Counted from the first letter of the stretch, positions 1-13,751 are shown. The stretch is DNA of 64,000 nucleotides from Thermomonas aquatica (GCF_006337105.1 NZ_CP040871.1:186001-250000); one strand, 5' to 3'. The notes: generated by a model from the sequence alone, not told the origin. Numbers and translations are program-made.

Positions 1-361
1 GCTTGAGCGCGTTGGCGGCGACGGTGCCGACCTCGGCATCGTCCAGCAGCTCGATCAGCGGATGGATGTTGTAGCCGCCCAGCATGGTGCCCAGCAGCTC
101 GGTGGCGCGCGCGCGCGAAATCAGCGCGTTCTTCTCCGTGCCATGGGCGATGGCGGCCAGGTACGACGCCTTGACCTTCGCCGCATCGTCCACGCCGGCC
201 GGCACGCGGTTGCTGATCAGGTCGAGCAGGAACTGCTCTTCGCCCGCCGGCGGGTTCTTCAGCAGTTCGATGACCTCGGCGGTCTGCTGCGCGGTCAGCG
301 GCAGCGGCGGGATGCCGAGGGCGGCGCGTTCGGCAACGTGTTGGCGGTAGGTCTGCAGCAT
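1..361 (-). CDS. acnB: Aconitate hydratase B, N-terminal part (gene runs off the left edge)
   Basis: Bifunctional aconitase B interconverts citrate and isocitrate in the TCA cycle. Only the first 120 codons are inside the window. The translation starts MLQTYRQHVAERAALGIPPL and continues with a helical-repeat region (LTAQQTAEVIELLKNPP, then ELLGTMLGGYNIHPLIELLD) that is characteristic of the AcnB N-terminal HEAT-like domain, which AcnA lacks. The ATG at 361-359 opens this reading frame. The gene is transcribed away from the vapBC pair and from acnA. Catalytic cysteines lie outside the window, so activity cannot be judged. Identification is by recognition of the N-terminal domain. Confidence 0.9.
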   Translation of the reverse strand, partial: MLQTYRQHVAERAALGIPPLPLTAQQTAEVIELLKNPPAGEEQFLLDLISNRVPAGVDDAAKVKASYLAAIAHGTEKNALISRARATELLGTMLGGYNIHPLIELLDDAEVGTVAANALK

Positions 362-405
362 GGGGGACTCTCCGGGGAAACGTGGATCTTGGTCAGGAAT
401 CGGGG

Positions 406-804
406 TCAGGCCTTGGGCACGATCAGTTTCAGGCCCTTGAAGAAATCGCGGTGGAAGGCGGTGTCGTAGGTGATCAGCGCGTCGCATTGCAGCATCGCGT
501 GCGCGCCGACCAGGAAATCGGCCAGTGGGCGTGCTTCGCCGCCACGCTGGCGTTGCCGGCGCTGCATTTCGCCGGCGCGCAGGGCGGACTTGGATTCGAT
601 GGCGTTGTAGTGCACGCCCATGTCTTCCAGCGCACCGAGGGCTTCCGCGCCGTTGCGCAGGGAGGCGCAGACGGCAGCCAAAGCGGCATCGCAGACCACC
701 ACCCGGCCGCTGCCCAGCGCCTGGCGCAGGCAGGCTTCGGCGGCATCCGCGCGCGGGCCGTCGGTCAGCAGTTCGACCAGGACGGGGGCATCGACGGCGA
801 TCAC
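406..804 (-). CDS. vapC: PIN-domain toxin of a VapBC-type module
   Basis: Probable ribonuclease toxin of about 132 aa with a PIN-like fold. The N-terminus [17 protein letters not shown] carries the early acidic residue typical of PIN domains (Asp after a hydrophobic strand). Later residues [18 protein letters not shown] and [32 protein letters not shown] match the family pattern, with the acidic D in [11 protein letters not shown] and in TYDTAF. The GTG at 804-802 is chosen because it lies 4 nt after the antitoxin stop (811-809) and directly precedes the PIN strand; upstream residues are arginine-rich shadow coding. It forms a two-gene operon with the AbrB-type antitoxin. Targets are unknown. 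Confidence 0.82.
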   Translation of the reverse strand: MIAVDAPVLVELLTDGPRADAAEACLRQALGSGRVVVCDAALAAVCASLRNGAEALGALEDMGVHYNAIESKSALRAGEMQRRQRQRGGEARPLADFLVGAHAMLQCDALITYDTAFHRDFFKGLKLIVPKA

Positions 805-808
805 CGGC

Positions 809-1003
809 TCAGTCCTTGCCTGCCGTCGCGTCCAGCGCGAATTTGCCGCGCACGCGCGAGATCGCATCGTCCACGTGCTTGCTCAGCACGATGCGGCTGC
901 CTTCCAGCTCGACCTTCAGCACGCTGCCCTTGGTCAGGCCCAGCGCATCGCGCACGGCCTTGGGCAGGGTGATCTGGCCGCGTTCGGCGACGGTGGCTTC
1001 CAT
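809..1003 (-). CDS. vapB: AbrB/MazE-type antitoxin of the VapBC module
   Basis: A 64-aa swapped-hairpin AbrB-family DNA-binding antitoxin. The N-terminal stretch [20 protein letters not shown] with GQITLPK..R is the hallmark of SpoVT/AbrB domains, followed by [15 protein letters not shown] and a C-terminal tail that would neutralise the toxin. The ATG at 1003 is preceded by GGAG about 8 nt upstream. It is the first gene of the pair, 4 nt before the toxin GTG, which suggests translational coupling. By analogy with the family it probably represses its own promoter with the toxin; the inverted repeat at 1024-1050 is the likely operator. Confidence 0.85.
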   Translation of the reverse strand: MEATVAERGQITLPKAVRDALGLTKGSVLKVELEGSRIVLSKHVDDAISRVRGKFALDATAGKD

Positions 1004-1023
1004 GCGGAATCTCCACGGACGAA

Positions 1024-1050
1024 AAAGTATGCATCGATTATACGTACTTT
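1024..1050 (-). promoter_or_regulatory. vapBC promoter with imperfect inverted repeat
   Basis: Read on the minus strand, a perfect TATAAT -10 box lies at 1042-1037, about 34 nt before the vapB ATG. It sits inside an imperfect palindrome with AAAGTA at the left end and TACTTT at the right end (11-nt arms, three mismatches). This arrangement fits autoregulation by the antitoxin-toxin complex. No good -35 box is visible. Confidence 0.55.
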
Positions 1051-1171
1051 CCGGGGCATGCGGGCACTTGCATACCCGTCCGTGGCGTCCCGCAGCGTTG
1101 CCATGGCGCAACGGCGCGGTCATCCACGGGCACGTACACTGGCCCCAACGCAGCAGCCACGGAACCCCGAC

Positions 1172-3931
<2,760 letters not shown>

Positions 3932-3951
3932 GCGTCGCGGCAATGCGGGCG

Positions 3952-3974
3952 AAAGGCGGCTGTGGCCGCCTTTT
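3952..3974. terminator. Bidirectional intrinsic terminator between acnA and the lipoprotein gene
   Basis: AAAGGCGGC, loop TGTG, then GCCGCCTTTT forms a 9-bp stem with flanking A and T tracts, so it can serve acnA on the plus strand and the convergent lipoprotein gene on the minus strand. Confidence 0.8.
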
Positions 3975-3985
3975 CGCTTTTCGCG

Positions 3986-4438
3986 CTAGAGGTTCGGCGT
4001 CCAGCTGGCGCTGAGCAGCTTCCATTCGCCGTCGACCAGGCGCCAGCCGGTCTCGACCCGGTAGACCTGTCCCGTGTCGGGCAACAGCCCGCCGGAACCG
4101 CCGGTGGCGAGCACGCTGAAGCGCGCGACGGCTTCGCCCTGCCCGCGCAGTTCGACGCCGACCGGGCCGAGCTTGGCGCCGATGTCGCGGTGGCGCAGGA
4201 ACACCGCCGCGGCCAGTTGCTTCGCCGCGCGGCGGTCCATGCCGTCGTTGCCGATGAAATCGTCGGCGAGCAGGCCCTCGATGTCGCCCGCATCGCGCGC
4301 GTCGATCGCCGCCTGCATCGCCTCGACCTGCTTGCGCACCGCCTGCTCCGGCGACGCCTTGCCGCATGCCGCGAGGGCCAGCAGGAGCAGCAATGTGATG
4401 CGCTTCGCGGATCGCTGGAGGCGGTGGAATTGCTGCAT
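3986..4438 (-). CDS. Small lipoprotein with an NTF2/SnoaL-like domain
   Basis: A 150-aa predicted lipoprotein. The ATG at 4438 yields MQQFHRLQRSAKRITLLLLLALAACGK, a basic n-region, hydrophobic core and lipobox LAAC, so the mature protein would start at Cys. The remainder (EQAVRKQVEAMQAAIDARDAGDIEGLLADDF, then WRLVDGEWKLLSASWTPNL) has the helix-rich start and terminal beta strand of nuclear-transport-factor-2-like proteins with a W...DGEWK motif. An earlier ATG at 4480 adds 14 residues in front of the signal peptide and is less likely. Substrate or partner is unknown. Convergent with acnA and divergent from rpfB. Confidence 0.75.
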   Translation of the reverse strand: MQQFHRLQRSAKRITLLLLLALAACGKASPEQAVRKQVEAMQAAIDARDAGDIEGLLADDFIGNDGMDRRAAKQLAAAVFLRHRDIGAKLGPVGVELRGQGEAVARFSVLATGGSGGLLPDTGQVYRVETGWRLVDGEWKLLSASWTPNL

Positions 4439-4557
4439 TGCGGCATTGTTCCGGCGGCGTGAAATCGCCTTGTCAGTCATTGGAGCCTATGCTCAAATCG
4501 GGTGCAATCCATACGCCGCCGCATCCGCGCGCCGGCTCACTCGCAGGGGAATCGCGC

Positions 4558-6234
4558 ATGTCCGAACAACGTCCTTGGCTGGCCCACTATCCCGCCGGCG
4601 TGCCCGCGCAGATCGACATGGACGAGTTCGCCGCGATCACCGACGTCTTCGACGCAGCCCTGCTCAAGTACCGCGACAAGCCCGCGTTCACCAACATGGG
4701 CAAGACCATCAGCTATGCCGACCTGGATCGCCTCAGCCGCGACTTCGCCGGCTACCTGCTCGGCGAGCTGAAGCTGAAGAAGGGCGACCGCGTCGCGATC
4801 ATGATGCCGAACTGCCTGCAGTACCCGGTGGCGGTGTTCGGCGTGCTGCGTGCCGGCCTGACCGTGGTCAACACCAACCCGATGTACACCGCGCGCGAGC
4901 TCAAGCACCAGCTGATCGATTCCGGCGCCACCGTGCTGGTCGTGCTCGACAACTTCGGCCCGGTCGCGCAGGAAGTGCTGGCGCAGGTGCCCGGCGTGCG
5001 CGCGGTCACCACCGGCCTGGGCGACATGCTCGGCTTCCCCAAGTCCCTGATCGTCAACTTCGTGCTCAAGCACGTGAAGAAGATGGTGCCGGACTACGAC
5101 ATCCCCGGCGCCGTGCGCTTCCGCGACACCCTGACCCTGGGGCGCATGCACCAGTTGCCCGTGGTGAGGAACGCGGCGGAAGACCTCGCCTTCCTGCAGT
5201 ACACCGGCGGCACCACCGGGGTCTCCAAGGGCGCGATGCTGACCCATCGCAACCTGGTCGCCAACATGCAGCAGGCCGCGTCCTGGGTGGGCACCAACAT
5301 CCGCCTGGGCGACGAGCTGATCGTCACCGCGCTGCCGCTGTACCACATCTTCGCGCTGACCGCGAACTGCCTGACCTTCATGAAGTTCGGCGCGCACAAC
5401 CACCTGATCACCAACCCGCGCGACATGCCGGGCTTCGTCAAGGAGTTGAAGTCGATCCCGTTCACCGCGATCACTGGCGTCAACACGCTGTTCAACGGCC
5501 TGCTCAACACGCCCGGTTTCGCCGACATCGACTTTTCCAGACTGCACCTCACCCTGGGCGGCGGTATGGCCGTGCAGCGCGCGGTGGCCGACAAGTGGAA
5601 GCAGGTCACCGGCGTGACCCTGGCCGAAGCCTACGGCCTGACCGAGACCTCGCCCGCGGTCTGCATCAACCCGCTCGACCTGCGCGAATACAACGGCTCG
5701 ATCGGCCTGCCGGTGCCTTCCACCGACGTCTGCATCAAGGACGACGACGGCAACATGCTGCCCACCGGCGAGATCGGCGAGTTGTGCGTGAAGGGGCCGC
5801 AGGTGATGAAGGGCTACTGGCAACGGCCGGAAGAGACCGCCAAGGTGATCGACGCCGACGGCTGGCTGCATACCGGCGACGTCGCGCGGATGGACGAACA
5901 GGGCTATTTCTACATCGTCGACCGCAAGAAGGACATGATCCTGGTGTCCGGCTTCAACGTGTATCCGAACGAAGTCGAGGACGTGATCGCGATGATGCCG
6001 GGCGTGCTCGAAGTGGCCGCGATCGGCGTGCCCGACGACAAGTCCGGCGAGGCGGTGAAGGTGTTCGTGGTGAAGAAGGACCCGGCGCTCACCGCCGACG
6101 CGATCAAGGCGTTCTGCCGCGATCAGCTGACCGGCTACAAGCAGCCCAAGTTCGTCGAGTTCCGCGACGAGCTGCCGAAGAGCAACGTCGGCAAGATCCT
6201 GCGCAAGGAATTGCGTTCGCCCACGCCGGGCTGA
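4558..6234 (+). CDS. rpfB: Long-chain fatty acyl-CoA ligase RpfB
   Basis: A 558-aa AMP-forming acyl-CoA synthetase. The ATP-binding P-loop-like motif YTGGTTGVSKGAMLTH, the adenylation motif EAYGLTETSP, the hinge region TGDVARMDEQGYFYIVDRKKD and the catalytic lysine motif KSNVGKILRKELR are all present. The ATG at 4558 has AGGGGA about 10 nt upstream. It lies directly upstream of rpfF in the same orientation, which is the rpfB-rpfF order of Xanthomonas, where RpfB is a FadD-like ligase implicated in turnover of DSF-type fatty acids. Its place in the cluster makes rpfB more likely than a housekeeping fadD, although the enzyme activity is the same family. Confidence 0.93.
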   Translation: MSEQRPWLAHYPAGVPAQIDMDEFAAITDVFDAALLKYRDKPAFTNMGKTISYADLDRLSRDFAGYLLGELKLKKGDRVAIMMPNCLQYPVAVFGVLRAGLTVVNTNPMYTARELKHQLIDSGATVLVVLDNFGPVAQEVLAQVPGVRAVTTGLGDMLGFPKSLIVNFVLKHVKKMVPDYDIPGAVRFRDTLTLGRMHQLPVVRNAAEDLAFLQYTGGTTGVSKGAMLTHRNLVANMQQAASWVGTNIRLGDELIVTALPLYHIFALTANCLTFMKFGAHNHLITNPRDMPGFVKELKSIPFTAITGVNTLFNGLLNTPGFADIDFSRLHLTLGGGMAVQRAVADKWKQVTGVTLAEAYGLTETSPAVCINPLDLREYNGSIGLPVPSTDVCIKDDDGNMLPTGEIGELCVKGPQVMKGYWQRPEETAKVIDADGWLHTGDVARMDEQGYFYIVDRKKDMILVSGFNVYPNEVEDVIAMMPGVLEVAAIGVPDDKSGEAVKVFVVKKDPALTADAIKAFCRDQLTGYKQPKFVEFRDELPKSNVGKILRKELRSPTPG

Positions 6235-6257
6235 GCGGCCTTGCAGGCGGTCCAGCG

Positions 6258-6284
6258 GCGGGCCCGGGCATTACCTGGGCCCGC
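6258..6284 (+). terminator. GC-rich hairpin after rpfB
   Basis: GCGGGCCC and GGGCCCGC form a perfect 8-bp stem with an 11-nt loop in the 169-bp gap between rpfB and rpfF. No uridine tract follows directly, so it may be an attenuator or processing site instead of a strong terminator. Confidence 0.4.
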
Positions 6285-6403
6285 GTGCTTCTGCTGCTTG
6301 CGCTTTGCGGTTTTTAGGCGCATAGAGGCCGCACGGGCCTACGCACGATATCCCCTGACCCCGCCGGCCAGGCCCGGGCTGGCTTCCCACGCCCGGAGCG
6401 ACC

Positions 6404-7294
6404 ATGGCCACCCTGGAAAAGCTGACCCCTGTTTCGCGTTATTCCAACCTGCGCGCCGCCGAGAGCGCGGACGCGAGCGTGCATTGGTGCTACATGCATG
6501 CCGACCTGGCGCACCAGCCCGGGCGCGCATGCTTCAAGCCGGCGTTGGTGAACGAGATCATCCAGTACCAGTGGTCGCTCGCCGACCGCATGCGCCGCGC
6601 GCGCGGCCATGACGACGGCGGCCTGCAGCACGTGGTGCTGGCTTCCGATTGCGACGCCTTCAACCTGGGCGGCGACCTGGAGTATTTCTGCGATGCCATC
6701 CGCCGCCAGGACCGGCATGCGCTGCTCACCTATGCGCGGCAGTGCGTGCGCGGCGTGCATGCCTTCCATACCGGGCTCGATGCGGGTGCGCACAGCATCG
6801 CCCTGGTCCAGGGCGACGCGCTCGGCGGCGGTTTCGAGGCGGCGCTCAGCTGCCATACCATCGTCGCCGAGGAAGGCGTCGGCATGGGCCTGCCGGAAGT
6901 GCTGTTCGACCTGTTCCCCGGCATGGGCGCCTATTCGTTCCTGTGCAAGCGCATCCCGCCGCACCAGGCCGAGCGACTGATGCTGTCCGGCGAGATCCAC
7001 GGCAGCGACGAGCTCCACAAGATGGGCCTGGTCGACGTGCTGGTGCCGCGTGGCCAGGGCGTGCAGGCCGTCGAGGAAGTGATCCGCGCGAACCGCCGCA
7101 TCCCGCATGCGCGTACCGCCATGCACCGGGTCCGCGCGATGTCGCAGCCGGTCACCCTGGAGGAGATGATGGCGATCACCGAGGTCTGGGTGGACACCGC
7201 CCTGCAGCTCGGCGAGAAATCCCTGCGCACGATGGAGCGTCTGGTCCGGGCCCAGTACAAGCGGCACGGATCGCGCGCAGCCGCGCTCGCCTGA
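6404..7294 (+). CDS. rpfF: DSF synthase RpfF (crotonase family)
   Basis: A 296-aa enoyl-CoA hydratase/crotonase-fold enzyme that makes the diffusible signal factor, a cis-2-unsaturated fatty acid, from acyl-ACP. The two catalytic glutamates expected from Xanthomonas RpfF (E141 and E161 there) correspond to E145 in GGGFEAALSC and E165 in MGLPEVLFDLFPGMGAY. The N-terminal region LRAAESADASVHWCYMHADLAHQPG is typical of RpfF and absent from ordinary crotonases. It follows rpfB and is convergent with rpfC, whose stop is only 7 bp away. Production is normally restrained by binding of RpfF to RpfC. Confidence 0.97.
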   Translation: MATLEKLTPVSRYSNLRAAESADASVHWCYMHADLAHQPGRACFKPALVNEIIQYQWSLADRMRRARGHDDGGLQHVVLASDCDAFNLGGDLEYFCDAIRRQDRHALLTYARQCVRGVHAFHTGLDAGAHSIALVQGDALGGGFEAALSCHTIVAEEGVGMGLPEVLFDLFPGMGAYSFLCKRIPPHQAERLMLSGEIHGSDELHKMGLVDVLVPRGQGVQAVEEVIRANRRIPHARTAMHRVRAMSQPVTLEEMMAITEVWVDTALQLGEKSLRTMERLVRAQYKRHGSRAAALA

Positions 7295-7301
7295 ATCCGG
7301 C

Positions 7302-9479
7302 TCAGGATGCGTCTTCGCCGCGCGCGGGCTGCCACGTCCCGCGCGCAGCCAGCGCCTGTTCGCCGCCGCGCAGGCGTTCGACCAGCATGGCCACGTGCTG
7401 CCGCCAGTGGCGCGCCAGCTCGAATCCGTTGGTCTTCATCACTTCGCCGGCTTGCGCGGCGACCTGGACCAGGCCGAGGTTGCCGGCGATGCCCTTGAGC
7501 GCATGCGCCTGCTCGCGCACTTCGTCCCAATCCTCGCCTTCGCCGGCCCGGCGCATCCGCGCCAGCGCCACCCTCGCATCGGCCACGCACTGGCCAACGA
7601 AGTCGGCCTCGAAGGCATGCCCCATCCCGAGCGCGGACAGTTCGTCGAGCACGCTCGGATCCAGCACGCCCGCGGCGCCGAGGCCGGCCGGGCTGCGCGA
7701 CTCCTCGAGCTTGCCGATGGTGCCGCCGGTGGCGATCTCGGCGATCGCATCGAGCAGCCTGGAGACCGCGAACGGCTTGGCGATGAACGCGCGCGCGCCC
7801 GCGTTGGTGCATGCCTGCACCGATTCCGGGGTGGCATCCGCGCTCAGGACCACCACGGGGGTGCGCTCGCGTCCGCCCGCTTCCATCACCCGCAAGTGGT
7901 GCAGCAGGTCGATCCCGCTGAGCGAAGGCATGTGCAGGTCGACGATGGCCAGGTCGAATGCGTCGACCGCGAGGGCATCGAGCGCGGCCTCGCCGTCGTC
8001 GACCATCAGGATGCGGTGCCCGGCCTTCTGCAGCACGCCCTGCAGGACCATGCGGTTGGCCGCGTGGTCGTCCGCGATCAGCACGTGCAGCGGCTTGATC
8101 CGCGCGCGATGGCGCAGGAACGGATCGGCGAAGGCGATGATGTTGGCGCCCTGCTCCGCCTGGCCCGGCTGCCGCAGCGCCGGCGCCGGTTTCGCCGTGG
8201 CCGGCGCCTGCGCGATGTCGGCCGGGAGCTCGAACGGCAGTTCGACCCAGAACCGGCTGCCGATGTTCTCGCTGCTCTCGAAGCCGATCGAGCCGCCCAT
8301 CGCCTCGGTCAGGCCCTTGGCGATGGTGGTGCCCAGTCCGGTGCCGGCATGCTTGCGCGACAGGCTGTTGTCGGCCTGTTCGAAGGCCTCGAACAGCTTG
8401 GCGCGGGCCGATGCCGGGATCCCGATGCCGGTATCCGACACCGTGAAGCGCAGGCGTTGCCGGCTCGCGCCCGAGGCGTCCGCGAGCGCCACCTGCAGCC
8501 GCACTTCGCCGGAAGGGGTGAACTTGATCGCGTTGCTCAGCAGGTTCAGCAGGACCTGGCGCAGGTGGCCAGGATCGCCGCGCAGGCGCGGGGACACCTC
8601 GGCGGCGACGGCGACGACGTAATCCAGCTGGCGCGCGCGCGCATCCGGCCGCAGGATCAGTTCGATCTCGTCCAGCAGGGCGGCCAGCTCGAATTCCTCG
8701 AGCTTGAGCTTGAGCTTGCCGGCTTCGATCGCCGAGATGTCCAGCACGTCCTCGACCAGCGAAAGCAGCGAGCGCGCCGCCGCCTGGATCGTTTCCAGGT
8801 AGCCGCGCTGTTCGGAATCAAGGCGGGTGCTCGCCAGCAGCTCCGACATCCCGGACAGTCCGTTGAGCGGGGTGCGGAACTCGTGGCTCATGTTCGCCAG
8901 GAAGCGGCTCTTGGCCAGGTTGGCGCGACGCGCCTCGTCGATCGCCGTGGTCAGCGCCTTCAGCAGCGAGGCGAAATACAGCGGCACCGCGATCAGGCCG
9001 ATCAACAGGCCCCACGACAGGTAGGGGTTGTCCTGCCAGTACGGGGTGATCCGCATCATCAGCAGGAACGACAGGCTGGCGAGCGCGGTGGCGGCGAACA
9101 GGTAACGGGTGCCGTAGCGCATGCCGTTGCCGATCGTCACCCACAGGTAGACCGCGTACAGCGGCGAGGCGGTCTCGCCCTGCAGGTACATGACGGCGCC
9201 CATGGCGGTGTAATCGGCCAGCATGCCGATCCAGCGGCGCGGATTGGACGGCATCGGCGACCACAGGATCGCGACCAGCAGGCCGATCGAGAGCACCCAT
9301 TCGCCGACCAGGATCCACCAGGTCGCGAACAGCGCGGGACTGCCGCCGCCGCCGCTGACCTCCCAGCCCAGGTAGGTCGCGAACAAGGTGGTGATCGCGA
9401 TGCGCACGAACACCTGGGCGTGCTCGCTGTCCGCGCGGCCGCGCAGGCGCGACTGCATCCAGCGCAGGCCCGCGCGCAT
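7302..9479 (-). CDS. rpfC: DSF sensor hybrid histidine kinase RpfC
   Basis: A 725-aa membrane hybrid kinase. Five or six transmembrane segments fill residues 25-178. They are followed by HisKA with phospho-acceptor H199 in [15 protein letters not shown], HATPase_c with [16 protein letters not shown] and [12 protein letters not shown], a receiver domain with D514 in [11 protein letters not shown], and a C-terminal HPt domain with H659 in [12 protein letters not shown]. This is the RpfC layout: it perceives DSF, passes phosphate through the relay to RpfG, and also binds RpfF. The start is 3 nt after the rpfG stop, so the two are co-transcribed. In X. campestris rpfH lies between rpfG and rpfC; here there is no room for it. 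Confidence 0.96.
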   Translation of the reverse strand: MRAGLRWMQSRLRGRADSEHAQVFVRIAITTLFATYLGWEVSGGGGSPALFATWWILVGEWVLSIGLLVAILWSPMPSNPRRWIGMLADYTAMGAVMYLQGETASPLYAVYLWVTIGNGMRYGTRYLFAATALASLSFLLMMRITPYWQDNPYLSWGLLIGLIAVPLYFASLLKALTTAIDEARRANLAKSRFLANMSHEFRTPLNGLSGMSELLASTRLDSEQRGYLETIQAAARSLLSLVEDVLDISAIEAGKLKLKLEEFELAALLDEIELILRPDARARQLDYVVAVAAEVSPRLRGDPGHLRQVLLNLLSNAIKFTPSGEVRLQVALADASGASRQRLRFTVSDTGIGIPASARAKLFEAFEQADNSLSRKHAGTGLGTTIAKGLTEAMGGSIGFESSENIGSRFWVELPFELPADIAQAPATAKPAPALRQPGQAEQGANIIAFADPFLRHRARIKPLHVLIADDHAANRMVLQGVLQKAGHRILMVDDGEAALDALAVDAFDLAIVDLHMPSLSGIDLLHHLRVMEAGGRERTPVVVLSADATPESVQACTNAGARAFIAKPFAVSRLLDAIAEIATGGTIGKLEESRSPAGLGAAGVLDPSVLDELSALGMGHAFEADFVGQCVADARVALARMRRAGEGEDWDEVREQAHALKGIAGNLGLVQVAAQAGEVMKTNGFELARHWRQHVAMLVERLRGGEQALAARGTWQPARGEDAS

Positions 9480-9482
9480 CGT

Positions 9483-10541
9483 TCAGTGCGTCTCCGGCTG
9501 CGGCACGACCTGTGAGTAGCGTTCGCAGATCTCGTGCAGCCTAGGCAGGTTGTCCATCAGGGCGCGCACGCACTGCGGATCCAGCATCTTGCCGCTCTGT
9601 TCCTGGATGAAATCGAGCGCTTCCTGGATGCTCCAGGCCCGCTTGTACGGGCGCGGCGAAATCAGCGCATCGAAGACGTCGGCCACGGTCACCACCCGCG
9701 CCTCGATCGGGATGTCCTCGCCCGCCAGCCCGTCCGGATAGCCGGTGCCGTCGTAACGCTCGTGGTGGTGGCGCGCGATGGTCGCGCCGATCTGGATGAA
9801 GCGGTTGTGGCTGTCCTGCAGCAGCTCGTAGCCGATCCCGGGATGCCGCTGCATGCGCTTGCGTTCGCCGTCGTCGAGCGGGCCGGGCTTCATCAACAGC
9901 GAATCGGGGATCGCGATCTTGCCGATGTCGTGCAGGGGCGCCGCCAGTTCGATGGTGCGCGCCTGCTCCTCGGGCAAGCCCAGTCCCTCGGCGACCAGCC
10001 CGGCGACGTGCGCCATGCGTTCCAGGTAGGCGCTGGTGCCGGTGTCGCGCAGCTCGATCGCGCGCGCCAGGCGCGACAGCGTCTCGCGCTCGCGTTCCTC
10101 GACTTCGTGCATGCTGGCCAGCAACCGCTGTTCCAGCGACAACGCCCGTTGCTTCACCGATTCCGATTGCTGGCGCAGCTGCAGCAGGTTGCGGCAGCGC
10201 GCGCGCAGCTCGCGCGGGCGGATCGGCTTGACCAGGAAATCGATCACGCCGGCGTCCAGCGCGGCCTGCCGCACCTGCTCGTCGCCGACCACGGTCACCA
10301 GCACGATCGGCACGTCGCGGTTGCGCAACGGCTTGCGGAACGCCTTCGCCAGTTCCAGTCCGTCCATGCCCGGCATGCGGTAGTCGAGCAGAAGGAGATC
10401 GGGCAGGTGCGCGTTGCACCACTCGAGCGCCGCATCCGGCTCGCTGAAATCGTGCACCGCGAGTTGCGGGCCGATGTCCTGCACGATGTGGCGCAACATC
10501 GTGCGCGCCGAGGCTTGATCATCGACGATCACGATGTCCAT
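9483..10541 (-). CDS. rpfG: Response regulator RpfG, HD-GYP cyclic-di-GMP phosphodiesterase
   Basis: A 352-aa two-domain regulator. The N-terminal receiver has D7/D8 and phospho-acceptor D53 in LLDYRMPGMDG and K105 in FLVKP. The C-terminal HD-GYP domain has the HD pair at H204/D205 in APLHDIGKIAIPD, then ARHHHERYDGTGYPDGL with the GYP signature at about 267-269. It degrades cyclic-di-GMP when activated by RpfC, linking DSF sensing to virulence, motility and biofilm genes. ATG at 10541 (MDIVIVDDQASART) is chosen because the receiver starts there; the open frame upstream is arginine-rich shadow. First gene of the rpfG-rpfC operon. Confidence 0.97.
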   Translation of the reverse strand: MDIVIVDDQASARTMLRHIVQDIGPQLAVHDFSEPDAALEWCNAHLPDLLLLDYRMPGMDGLELAKAFRKPLRNRDVPIVLVTVVGDEQVRQAALDAGVIDFLVKPIRPRELRARCRNLLQLRQQSESVKQRALSLEQRLLASMHEVEERERETLSRLARAIELRDTGTSAYLERMAHVAGLVAEGLGLPEEQARTIELAAPLHDIGKIAIPDSLLMKPGPLDDGERKRMQRHPGIGYELLQDSHNRFIQIGATIARHHHERYDGTGYPDGLAGEDIPIEARVVTVADVFDALISPRPYKRAWSIQEALDFIQEQSGKMLDPQCVRALMDNLPRLHEICERYSQVVPQPETH

Positions 10542-10701
10542 GCAGTGCCCCCTTGCCGATGAATACGGGATCGCTCGACGCCTGCATCGTCCCCGCAAAG
10601 CAGGCGCTTGGCAAGGGGCGCGATCGCGGGTGACGCGTTGCGTCACACGGACGCATCGGACACTACGCGGGCAAGGCCGCGATCAGGCCATCGCCGGCGG
10701 T

Positions 10702-12222
<1,521 letters not shown>

Positions 12223-12268
12223 GGAAGTGTTCGTCTGCGTCGGATGGGCGATTCGGGGGACGATGCGG

Positions 12269-13397
12269 TCAGGCCGCATCGATCCGTTTCGACCCGGCCT
12301 CCAGCCCCGACTTCAGGCTGGCTTCCACGAATTCGTCGAGGTCGCCGTCCAGCACCTTCTGCGTGTCGCTGCGCTCGATGCCGGTGCGCAGGTCCTTGAT
12401 GCGGGACTGGTCCAGCACGTAGTTGCGGATCTGGCTGCCCCAGCCGATGTCGGACTTGGTCGCTTCCAGCGCGTCCTTTTCGGCGTTGCGCTTCTGGATC
12501 TCGAGTTCGTACAGCTTGGCCGCCAGCATCTTCATCGCGGTGTCGCGGTTCTGGTGCTGGCTGCGCCCGGTCTGGCAGGCGACCACGGTATTGGTCGGGA
12601 TGTGGGTGATGCGCACCGCCGACTCGGTCTTGTTGACGTGCTGGCCGCCGGCGCCGGAAGAACGGTACACGTCGGTGCGCAGGTCCGCCGGGTTGATCTC
12701 GATGTCGATGTCGTCGTCCACTTCCGGCGACACGAACACGCTGGTGAAGCTGGTGTGGCGGCGGTTGTCGGAGTCGAACGGCGACTTGCGCACCAGCCGG
12801 TGCACGCCGATCTCGGTCTTCAGCCAGCCGTAGGCGTAATCGCCCTCGACCCGGAAGGTGGCCGACTTGATGCCGGCCACGTCGCCGCCGCTGACTTCCA
12901 TCAGCTCGGTCTTCCAGCCGCGCGCTTCGGCCCAGCGCAGGTACATGCGCAGCAGCATTTCCGCCCAGTCCTGGGCCTCGGTGCCGCCGGCGCCGGCCTG
13001 GATGTCGACGAAGGCGTTCGCCGAATCCATCTTGCCGGAGAACATGCGCTGGAATTCCAGCTGCTCCACGCCCTTCTCGAAACGGTCGACGTCGGCGACC
13101 ACCGCCAGCGCGGTGTCCTCGTCGTCCTCCATCTCGGCCAGTTCGAGCAGTTCGCCCGCGCCGGCCAGGCCGTCCTTCAGGTCGCGGATGCCGTTGACGG
13201 TCTTGTCCAGCATCGAACGTTCGCGGCCCAGCGCCTGCGCGCGTTCGGAATCGTTCCAGACGTCCGGGTTTTCCAGTTCGCGTTCTACTTCTTCCAGGCG
13301 TTCGCGCTTGGCGTCGTAGTCAAAGAAACCCCCTCAGCGCATCCAGCCGACCAACGAGGTCGGCGATGCGCTGGCGGATCGGGTTCAGTTCGATCAT
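12269..13397 (-). CDS. prfB: Peptide chain release factor 2 (two segments joined by programmed +1 frameshift)
   Basis: RF2 terminates translation at UGA and UAA. It is encoded in two frames: codons 1-25 (13397-13323, [25 protein letters not shown]) end at an in-frame TGA, and the remaining 350 residues (13321-12269) continue in the +1 frame with [20 protein letters not shown]. The joined product is 375 aa. The peptidyl-tRNA hydrolysis motif GGQ is in [18 protein letters not shown] -10-like TAAAAT lies at 13438-13433 upstream of the ATG. The frameshift allows autoregulation by RF2 levels, as in E. coli. The upstream gene-sized gap holds only this promoter and the divergent DUF2945 gene. Confidence 0.95.
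13319..13335 (-). promoter_or_regulatory. Programmed +1 ribosomal frameshift site of prfB
   Basis: On the minus strand the sequence reads GAGGGGG TTT CTT TGA C: an internal Shine-Dalgarno-like GAGGGGG, the slippery CTT codon and the UGA stop followed by C, which is the canonical RF2 frameshift signal. The ribosome slips +1 on CTT and reads GAC next. Confidence 0.93.
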
Positions 13398-13507
13398 GTA
13401 TGGCTCGGCTCGGTACCGCAAAATGGTCGCGGATTTTAACAGTTTGCCGGCATCGCGCTCACGAACAAGCTGCGATCCTTCCCGCCCCCCCCTGATTGGA
13501 GGCATCC

Positions 13508-13720
13508 ATGCAAGCGTTCGAGGTGGGCGACCACGTGGGCTGGAATTCGGAAGCCGGACGCGTCAGCGGCCGCATCGTCAAGGTGCATACCGCCGATTTC
13601 GACTACAAGGGCCACCGCCACCGGGCCACGCCGGACAAGCCGCAGTACGAAATCAGGAGCGACAAGACCGAACACGTGGCGGCGCACTACGGTGCGGCGC
13701 TGACCAAGCTGGCCGACTGA
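13508..13720 (+). CDS. Small DUF2945 (Tudor-like, hypervirulence-associated) protein
   Basis: A 70-aa protein, MQAFEVGDHVGWNSEAGRVS followed by GRIVKVHTADFDYKGHRHRATPDKPQYEIRSDKTEHVAAHYGAALTKL. The pattern of G.HV.W.S.AG.V.G.I, then YEI.SDK, then A.H...AL.K is that of DUF2945 proteins, small SH3/Tudor-like barrels found in fungi and bacteria. GGAGG 6 nt before the ATG sets the start. It stands alone, divergent from prfB. No biochemical role is established that I can cite. Confidence 0.85.
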   Translation: MQAFEVGDHVGWNSEAGRVSGRIVKVHTADFDYKGHRHRATPDKPQYEIRSDKTEHVAAHYGAALTKLAD

Positions 13721-13751
13721 GGCGGCCACGCCGCCCCGGCCGGCCCGCGGC

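Noticed and set aside
9480..9482. rpfH between rpfG and rpfC
   Set aside because: Only 3 nt separate the two genes.
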